The notes beneath the pieces are model-generated. The model was given only the letters and a program-made list of their open reading frames with translations. It made no database searches and was not told the DNA's origin. From positions 1 to 23,471 of the IMG/VR virus record IMGVR_UViG_3300030102_002108: a stretch of 23,471 bases of DNA; one strand, 5' to 3'. The position numbers and the translations under genes are program-made. This stretch comes from a virus. Below are positions 15,801 through 21,675 of the stretch, piece after piece; position 1 is the first letter of the stretch; every line of letters begins with the position of its first letter.

Positions 15801-18477
15801 CGACTACAAGTACTTTGAGCACAACTCAGATAAGAACGTGCTGTCCTTGCCTCATGCCGCCGACGGTAACTTCACCAAGGAGGGTGAGTACAGGCGCTCA
15901 GGCTGGATGTTGATTGTTAAAGAAAACAATATACACACAGGGTTCTCGGTTGCAGACATTCAAGGGACTGGTAGCAGCGACAACTGGACAAAGAACTGTG
16001 TTGTAGAAATCTTGAGGCCGAAGGTGCAGCCAGTAGACGACGAGATTGTGTACTATGAGATTGGTGAGTCATTCAATATCTCGGACGACTCTAGGGAAGA
16101 TGTATACAGCCAAGCAGCCTCGGAAGGACCCATAGCGTTTACGGGGACCAACGAAATTACAAGCAGGGTGAGGCTCTTTAGGGGCGACGCCATCCGGCCA
16201 GTTTCATTTCCTTCCAACAACAATGCGAACGCAGACTTCTTTGGGATACCCGGATTTGGCCCTGCTGGAGGTGATTTCGTATCACTAAGCTTAGCAACTC
16301 ACCAAGTACAACGACCACTAGGCATGTACGAGGATGGCAGCGGCACGTACTACAGGTACAAAGTTTCAGCAGCAGCAGGCCCCGGTACAGCGCCAGCCAA
16401 TGGCTTTGACCCGGTAAATGGTGTGACCCTTGCAGATGGAACCTTCATTGCAAGTCCCGGGACGGCTATTCAGGCAGCATTCTGTGTGTTCACAAAGGGC
16501 TCGTTCAGGGCAGTACACCTGACAGACCAAGGCGACACATACTATCGCAGGAGAGACATGAGGACGTCGGCGTTTAACTCGACGACACTTGAGTTTGACC
16601 CGAGCGACCTGACTGAAGCTACATCTGTAAACTTTAGGCTTACGAACGTCGAAGACCCGGGCTTCAATGATTACTTGGACTCTACCGTTACAAGAAACTA
16701 TCATTTCGGAAGACCTCACTTTTACAACCCAGATTTTCAGGTAAACGTAAGGGGCTCGTCGGTCACATACAGCGACCCTTACGCATCTGACGGTGAAGTG
16801 CTCAACCTTTCTAGTTTCAACCCATCACTGTTTCCGTTCAAGGATTATTCCCTCAGGTACGGTGACATCTGCAAACTAATTGACGAAGGTGCTGGGATAG
16901 CGGTGTTGCAAGAAAGAAAATGCTCCAAGACTCCTGTCAGTAGAGACTACATCAATACCGCAGAGGGGGGTATGCTTATTACCTCTACCAATGTCCTTGG
17001 CAAAGAGATATACCTACCTAGCGACTACGGCCCGGGCAAATTCAGCATGGGCATTAAGGAACATGACGGAATCATCTACTTTGTTGATGCGGAGAAGGGT
17101 GTTGTCTGTGCTCTTGCTGGCAACCAAATAAAGGTTATCAGCGATGCTAAGGCTAGCAGTTTCTTTTCCACCCAACTCAGAAGCGTACAGGCTGGAGGTT
17201 CTGCCGCAGGAGTTATTACTGGCGTACACATGGACCAGAATGAAGTTGTGTTTGCCCTTAACAGCGTGCGTCGTAGAACCATTTCTGCTGGAGGAACTAC
17301 ATTTGGAAGAGGGCTTCCGGTAGACCCCGACACTAGTACGAGCTTTGACCTAAGCGGTTTGAGAAAAGTTTACACGATTAAGGGTTCTCCGCTTGACATC
17401 ATCAACGAAACTCAAAACTGGGATGGACATGTGCTGGATTGGGATGAGGCTGGTAAGGGCGTTGTCTTTGTTGACCACCCAACTGAAATTGGTTTTGTAG
17501 AATCAGGGCTTGACACCAAAGGGACTCAAGACTTTCTTGTTACAAATCAGCGCAATGATTTCTATGGCAAGATGGTTAGGCAGGCCGGGACTGAAATGAG
17601 GGGCGTTCTTAATGAAGGTGCTGGTGGCGGTTCAAAAGACAACTCAGCATCTACACTTTCAAAAAGCTCAGCGTCCGTTGCCGACAGAACCACGATTGCT
17701 TACAACTACAAGCAAGGCGTTTGGACCAGCAAGTATAGCTACAAGCCTGAAGACATGTGCCCAATCTTTGAGGACATGGTAAGCTTTGCGTCTGGAAAGG
17801 TATTCCTCCACAGCCCTTCAGCAACGCCGCTCAACTATTACGGTGTTTCTTACAATGCTGTCATTGAGGTCATCGCAAAGAAGAATCCATCCATGGTCAA
17901 GCTCTACAAGGCGCTTAGCCTTGAGGGTAATTCAGTGTGGACCGCAGAGCTATCTAACAGAGAACAGACCTCTACAATTACCACAAACATGTGGAAGGAC
18001 CAAGACATTGACGGCAACGTACGAGCTGGCGATGGGTTCCGAGAGGGCATGTTGTACTGTGATATGCCCGGTGACACCAGCACTAGCAGCAAGCTAGACG
18101 AGATTGCTGTTGGAGTTGTGGCTACGTCGGGTGTTGACGCTGTGAACAACAGAGTGACCTTTACGTCTCGCGTAGACAACATTCCATTCAACATTGGAGA
18201 TACGCTGTTCGATGCAGCAGACGGCGCTACCACGGGCAACACAATCACGGGTGTCCACGACAGGTTCACCTTGAATGTAAGTGGAGTCAGTGGACTTGCG
18301 GATGCAGACAACCTAATCGCAAAGAACGCTTCTGACACAGGTCACGTTACAGGAGACCCACTGCGCGACTACTTCTTAAAAATCAAACTCACGAACAGCT
18401 CTACCACCAAGAACGAGTTGTACGCTGTGAACGCTATCTTTGAGCGCTCACGCCTTCATAACGACAGAGTTAACTAA
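12805..18477 (+). CDS. Giant tail muzzle / stabilisation protein (1890 aa)
   Basis: By position and motifs this is the large protein that closes the tail under the ring proteins (muzzle or stabilisation protein of crAss-like phages). It starts MAIDKLIPRHLNLDDDERLVQ. Segments I recall from the family are DTLLYFTDGENEPRKLNV (131-148), SVVENRLFFGNYVDGFD (333-349), RLTFRSGASHPLGCVFYDHRNR (788-809), GIIYFVDAEKGVVCALAGNQ (1422-1441), and NPSMVKLYKALSLEGNSVW (1694-1712) with YNYKQGVWTSKYSY just before it. It is longer than the roughly 1000-1500 residues I expect. Most of the excess seems to be an insertion between 350 and 787, more A/T-rich and with strand-rich domains. A second variable region lies around 1110-1290. 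Arginine codons are mixed (AGA, AGG, CGN), unlike the capsid gene. Short A/T-rich runs occur but no frame break. Function inferred from position and motif memory. Confidence 0.8.
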   Translation: MAIDKLIPRHLNLDDDERLVQSMQMTNAENVFISGDQENDAGVVKQADGNSEVTPKTVADTIPASGINVIIGSVNFDAGGVVFYFLYNTENNHGVYMYEQDENRYVKLYQNSALAFQKGMHIQGDVVKTGKGDTLLYFTDGENEPRKLNVSRLLSNSYEDAIDDNTPSTVSNYITVCKRPPMRPPRFTFGQSGEANSNNRVIDRVFQFATQYVYADGEVSAIGPYSKLTYEDNHFNVDGTMADLYNTPFDSIDVIQDKVKLSNENQDGDVVAVRFLARAGNTGSFVVFDEVDTAYTNGTCSSNFTNTKAYRFISEQETNKLFDAVPLKAKTLSVVENRLFFGNYVDGFDTSEWVQTKSTNTRSQSFPVTVGIQEASFEAVANLQSQAQMSSSEVPAYIVLKNSDSTENANENLDHFNPDSGGVGLSSSPQNSLGYYQRPETVIQNMEWLLTSDGDDGLETGEQSARLGLSTAFAMEVDIDLSDIPAEGIGTTAEMTLTYILTGGRPYMIPTYGDQDGKQEHRIRYRPGLGSVAEGQTRDLDLKFWHGGDSIGDEIVNQLNNANISPNIGKVCGVGFIGAKPDTYWTKSVQVQVNVNTTDTRLTIAQKVVDQIEVDNFGVEIKGTGYLTAHGINYQRVSGIVSDRPGSKACRYFCDGRNTGQDSKIIIEPAFAIVQDNGNKVRVTYKGRSGEFHVGHIQHGGPVAQVVDNGFGAIPIFPQYGANRQEIIQGSSPTTLQATCSAVDGSVNNVNQEDLFRCMILEWMHTKTAATIVFGNAGSIQGDEGDNRLTFRSGASHPLGCVFYDHRNRSSTVKLLREAYVPFSGDAASTVGNEVDRLVPYDIDVTFPTSYIPDWAERYQIVYAGNSQYEFSLTHSIPEALVADMSRVVIRDPSLTDSEDLEETLDSSTASGTDAAAEANFPSLAAAESAGILSNAIYLPFRFFEGKTDSYKSSFGVKLDYQFRPGDKLRIVSYQDISQGADGPEVTTNFPENHFFDIIDYKYFEHNSDKNVLSLPHAADGNFTKEGEYRRSGWMLIVKENNIHTGFSVADIQGTGSSDNWTKNCVVEILRPKVQPVDDEIVYYEIGESFNISDDSREDVYSQAASEGPIAFTGTNEITSRVRLFRGDAIRPVSFPSNNNANADFFGIPGFGPAGGDFVSLSLATHQVQRPLGMYEDGSGTYYRYKVSAAAGPGTAPANGFDPVNGVTLADGTFIASPGTAIQAAFCVFTKGSFRAVHLTDQGDTYYRRRDMRTSAFNSTTLEFDPSDLTEATSVNFRLTNVEDPGFNDYLDSTVTRNYHFGRPHFYNPDFQVNVRGSSVTYSDPYASDGEVLNLSSFNPSLFPFKDYSLRYGDICKLIDEGAGIAVLQERKCSKTPVSRDYINTAEGGMLITSTNVLGKEIYLPSDYGPGKFSMGIKEHDGIIYFVDAEKGVVCALAGNQIKVISDAKASSFFSTQLRSVQAGGSAAGVITGVHMDQNEVVFALNSVRRRTISAGGTTFGRGLPVDPDTSTSFDLSGLRKVYTIKGSPLDIINETQNWDGHVLDWDEAGKGVVFVDHPTEIGFVESGLDTKGTQDFLVTNQRNDFYGKMVRQAGTEMRGVLNEGAGGGSKDNSASTLSKSSASVADRTTIAYNYKQGVWTSKYSYKPEDMCPIFEDMVSFASGKVFLHSPSATPLNYYGVSYNAVIEVIAKKNPSMVKLYKALSLEGNSVWTAELSNREQTSTITTNMWKDQDIDGNVRAGDGFREGMLYCDMPGDTSTSSKLDEIAVGVVATSGVDAVNNRVTFTSRVDNIPFNIGDTLFDAADGATTGNTITGVHDRFTLNVSGVSGLADADNLIAKNASDTGHVTGDPLRDYFLKIKLTNSSTTKNELYAVNAIFERSRLHNDRVN

Positions 18478-18482
18478 ATTTG
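18475..18482 (+). promoter_or_regulatory. Weak promoter-like element before the ejection genes
   Basis: TAAATTTG fits TAnnTTTG and overlaps the stop of the giant gene, ending 4 bp before the ATG at 18487 (TTTGCAGTATG). A start site the normal distance downstream would fall on the ATG, implying a leaderless message. This makes a true promoter less certain than the three TATATTTG sites. Confidence 0.3.
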
Positions 18483-18486
18483 CAGT

Positions 18487-19866
18487 ATGGCCAACTTTAA
18501 GTACAACGACCCGCTTCTGGACGCAGCCCGTAGCTTTGCGGAAAGGGGCTATGGACGTAGCGACATGGCGCCTCGAATTTCTGGGGCTTACGGACACAAT
18601 ATGAACCCGTCGGGTGGCCAAATGCCCTACGCCCCTACACAGATGGCTTTTCTTGATGTGAATGCCGGATACGAATTGCCCCAACCTTTCGACCCTCAGA
18701 TGCAATTCTTTGGTCAATACGAAGGCGGTAGATTCTTAGGCGCTACGAGGGGCGGAGAGCCGCTTCAGTTTGGCTACGATACCCTTGGGGCTCCAGACCC
18801 AAATGCACAAGGAATCACGCCGTCAGCAGGGTTTCAACCCATCGACTTTAACCAAGACGGGGTTACTTCTATACAGGACCCTTTTATTGGACCTACTATG
18901 CCGCCCGAGTATAGAACGCAAAGCGAGATTGGCTCAGCAGTTACAGAGGCTCCACCCGAGCTTAGAGTGGGAACTGCAGCCGCCACAGGCACAGCAGCTA
19001 CAGGGACAGCAGCAGCAGGCGCGGGCACTGGAAGCGAAGCCGATTTAATTAAAGCTGGAGCGGAGTCTCGAGGTATGAAGGCGGCAGGCGCGGCTACTGG
19101 AGTTGGTCAGATTGTAGGCGGTATCACCAACATCGTCATGGGGGCAAGAGCTCTCAGAGATGTAGACATCGCAGGCGCAGAGGGTGCCGTCAGGGATGCT
19201 TACGCCACTAGACCCGGACTCGGCACTCCATCTGAGTTTTATCAGATGCAAAAGGAGGCGTATGACCAAAGACTTGTAGCGATGCGGTTAGAGGACATCA
19301 ACCGTGGCATTGCAACAAACGTAGCAGCCGCACAGCAGTACGGGGCCAGAGGCCTTGGCTCTACCTTGGCAGCTACAGCTCAGGCTCAGCGTGCTCAACA
19401 GCAAGAGGTTCTGCAGCAGCAAAGATTCCAAACCAGTGCTCTTGGCGCATTGGCCTCGGCTAGAGAGCGTGAGATTCAGAGAAGAGAGCAGCGTGCTACC
19501 TTTGACATTGGCATTGCTTACGACCAGCTCAAGGCAGAGCAGGCTAGAGAGCAGTATGCTAGACAACAAATTGCTCAAGGTATTGTCGGGACAGCGGCAG
19601 GTATTGCGAGAACCGCTGTTACATTTGGTGCAGAGCAGGGGGCGAAGGTCACACCGGGAGAGTTCTCTCACGACACCAACCCCATTGACATCGTACAAGA
19701 GGGAACTAAGATTGGAGAGATGACAGGGGGCGAGTACATCTTCAACCCACAGCAAGCTGGCAAGATGGCGCGTGAGGCGAAGAAGGGCAACTCGCCATTG
19801 CACAAGTTCGTTCGCAAGACCTTGAACAAGTTCCACAAAGACGCAGAGAAGTATGAAGGCAAGTAA
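18487..19866 (+). CDS. Internal virion (ejection) protein candidate, 459 aa
   Basis: The first gene after the muzzle protein. The N-terminal 155 residues are Gly/Pro/Gln-rich and include a calcium loop DFNQDGVTSIQD (120-131), dockerin/EF-hand-like. A low-complexity A/T/G linker (158-180) follows, with the run TAAATGTAATGTAAAGAG-like in composition. Two glycine/alanine-rich hydrophobic stretches (GMKAAGAATGVGQIVGGI from 197, and QGIVGTAAGIARTAVTFG from 363) flank a long charged helix region (260-360, rich in Q, R, E, A). The C-terminus has KVTPGEFSHDTNPIDIVQEG (380-399) then IGEMTGGEYIFNPQQAGKM, a motif I know from the ends of tape-measure-like and internal virion proteins. Likely membrane-interacting and ejected with DNA, like podovirus internal core proteins. 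The stop overlaps the next gene by 14 bp. Confidence 0.68.
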   Translation: MANFKYNDPLLDAARSFAERGYGRSDMAPRISGAYGHNMNPSGGQMPYAPTQMAFLDVNAGYELPQPFDPQMQFFGQYEGGRFLGATRGGEPLQFGYDTLGAPDPNAQGITPSAGFQPIDFNQDGVTSIQDPFIGPTMPPEYRTQSEIGSAVTEAPPELRVGTAAATGTAATGTAAAGAGTGSEADLIKAGAESRGMKAAGAATGVGQIVGGITNIVMGARALRDVDIAGAEGAVRDAYATRPGLGTPSEFYQMQKEAYDQRLVAMRLEDINRGIATNVAAAQQYGARGLGSTLAATAQAQRAQQQEVLQQQRFQTSALGALASAREREIQRREQRATFDIGIAYDQLKAEQAREQYARQQIAQGIVGTAAGIARTAVTFGAEQGAKVTPGEFSHDTNPIDIVQEGTKIGEMTGGEYIFNPQQAGKMAREAKKGNSPLHKFVRKTLNKFHKDAEKYEGK

Positions 19867-21655
19867 GAGAAAGTTCAATCAAGGCGGGTACTACGAGAAC
19901 AAAACAGACTTCGTTCTCAAGCCTACCGACTTCGCAGCTCTCGGGGCCAACTACGACCAGTTGACCCTGAAGTATTTGGATGCTCAGAAGAAAGCAAAGC
20001 TGGAGCAGGAAAAGAAAGCCAAGGAGGGCATCAAACAGTTCGAGAGCCGTACCAAGGTGATGGACAGACACAACGGTGTCCTTCAAGCCTCGTATGACAT
20101 TTGGGAGAATGCCCGCCTAACAGCTATCAGCAATCCTTCTGCAGCAAACAAGCAAGCGGCTGACGAGGCGTACAGCCAATACTCGGTTATCAAGGAGAAC
20201 GCTGTGGCGATTACGGCTGACTATCAGAAGGAGGTCAACGATTTGAACAAGGGCTCTTTGGACCAGAACCTTCTCGGCACGAGAGCGCAGGCTGTGGCTG
20301 AGGCTCAGTCTTTCAACCAAGAGATTCCTTTCCAAGTAGTGGGTGGGCGAATCTTGGTCCCGGGTGCAGACGGAGAGCCTGTGGAATACCTGCAGTCTAC
20401 GTTTGTGAACGAGGGTGTGTTCGGTCAAAACGGGAGAAACTTCATTGCCTCGCGTCGTGCGCCGGGTACGGACTTCATGTTTGCCCCGCTCAGTGATACC
20501 TATGCAAAGCAACTCGAATCAGACGCAGACATCTTCGCCATGGTCGGTGACAGGAAGAAGGGCATCAACCCTGAGTACGTCGGTAGCCGTGTTGCTCAAA
20601 GACTTCGCACTGACTTCATGGCCAACCCCGCTGCATTCGTGGACGCTGTGTCTACGCAGTACGGCGCGTTCTCTTACGGTGTGCAGAACCTGAATGTTGA
20701 CAACATGAACAAGGCAACTGCCGACTATGGTGGCATTGACCTGTACTCCAACAGCAAGTTCTTGACAGACTGGAAGCTCGCATACACTGAGCCTACAGAA
20801 GAGAACCCAGAGGGCAAGTTTACCATTGCGTTCCCCAATGTAGATGACGCTATGAATGACGGGGGATTGAGTCCTCAGGCAGCTGCAGCCATCAAGAACA
20901 GACAGGAGGCGCTGAGCTATCAGATTACCAACACAGCTGACCAGACGCTGTTCAAGCTGAAGAACCAGTTCCAGCCATCACCTCAGGGCAGCGGCCTTAG
21001 CTTCGGTGGAGGCTTCAAGAGCCAGAATATCCCGTCGTTCAGAAACATTGACCTGTACACCACTGTTGGTGACAAGCAGCAGAAGACAGGTCAGAAGGGT
21101 AGCATCCTTGACTTCCGCAACGCTCCGCTTAGCTTCCGGTACAAGGACACCAACTCGAAGATTACCAACATTCAGTTCGACGAGAACAAGAACATCGTTG
21201 CGTTTGACATCGAGTCAAAGCCAATGCGCGATGCTTTAGTTCAGGCCTATGGTGATGAAATCTCCAGCTTGGATAGACAGCTCGACAGAATCGTGGAAGA
21301 ACTGAAGGTGCCGGGGTTGCTCTCGGAGCGTAAGGACGAACTGAAGCAGCAGCAGACTGAGCTCAATAAGGAAAGAAATATGTTTGACAATGCCCGTAAG
21401 TCCATGAGAAGAAAGGATTCTAAGCTTGTCATCCCGAGAACAGGGGCTGGTGGGCAGGAGGGTTCTAACCTCTACATGGCTGGTAACGTCGCTGACATCC
21501 CAACCTTCGATGAGATTCTTAACTCACTGCTTGCTGGTGAAAGCCAGTTGATGGAGATGATTGCGAAGGAGACGGGAGTAGACCCGGGAGTCTTTAATGA
21601 GGAATACTTCGAGCAAGCTCCGGGTGCAGGTGGGGTCGATGCCTCACAATACTGA
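19853..21655 (+). CDS. Large internal/cargo virion protein candidate, 600 aa
   Basis: A 600-residue protein I do not recognise by name. It starts within the preceding gene (14-bp overlap, ATG at 19853) with a short basic tip (MKASKRKFNQGGYYENK). Residues 40-145 are predicted helical and charged (KKAKLEQEKKAKEGIKQFE onward). From about 155 the sequence is beta-rich (FQVVGGRILVPGADGEPVEYL). The region 200-450 is mixed, and 460-523 looks coiled-coil (ISSLDRQLDRIVEEL, ERKDELKQQQTELNKERNMF). The C-terminal end is acidic and small (NEEYFEQAPGAGGVDASQY). No membrane span or catalytic triad was seen. It is placed between two probable ejection proteins in one transcript, so I infer a cargo protein of the virion. 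It could also be part of the tail hub. Confidence 0.62.
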   Translation: MKASKRKFNQGGYYENKTDFVLKPTDFAALGANYDQLTLKYLDAQKKAKLEQEKKAKEGIKQFESRTKVMDRHNGVLQASYDIWENARLTAISNPSAANKQAADEAYSQYSVIKENAVAITADYQKEVNDLNKGSLDQNLLGTRAQAVAEAQSFNQEIPFQVVGGRILVPGADGEPVEYLQSTFVNEGVFGQNGRNFIASRRAPGTDFMFAPLSDTYAKQLESDADIFAMVGDRKKGINPEYVGSRVAQRLRTDFMANPAAFVDAVSTQYGAFSYGVQNLNVDNMNKATADYGGIDLYSNSKFLTDWKLAYTEPTEENPEGKFTIAFPNVDDAMNDGGLSPQAAAAIKNRQEALSYQITNTADQTLFKLKNQFQPSPQGSGLSFGGGFKSQNIPSFRNIDLYTTVGDKQQKTGQKGSILDFRNAPLSFRYKDTNSKITNIQFDENKNIVAFDIESKPMRDALVQAYGDEISSLDRQLDRIVEELKVPGLLSERKDELKQQQTELNKERNMFDNARKSMRRKDSKLVIPRTGAGGQEGSNLYMAGNVADIPTFDEILNSLLAGESQLMEMIAKETGVDPGVFNEEYFEQAPGAGGVDASQY

Positions 21656-21663
21656 TAATTTAG

Positions 21664-21671
21664 TATTTTAG
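21664..21671 (+). promoter_or_regulatory. Very weak promoter-like element before last gene
   Basis: TATTTTAG is one mismatch from TAnnTTTG, in the 20-bp gap before ATG 21676. With the 18475 site it shares the pattern TTnGCAG just before the ATG (TTAGCAGAATG against TTTGCAGTATG). Either a weak promoter or a shared translation leader; low certainty. Confidence 0.2.
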
Positions 21672-21675
21672 CAGA

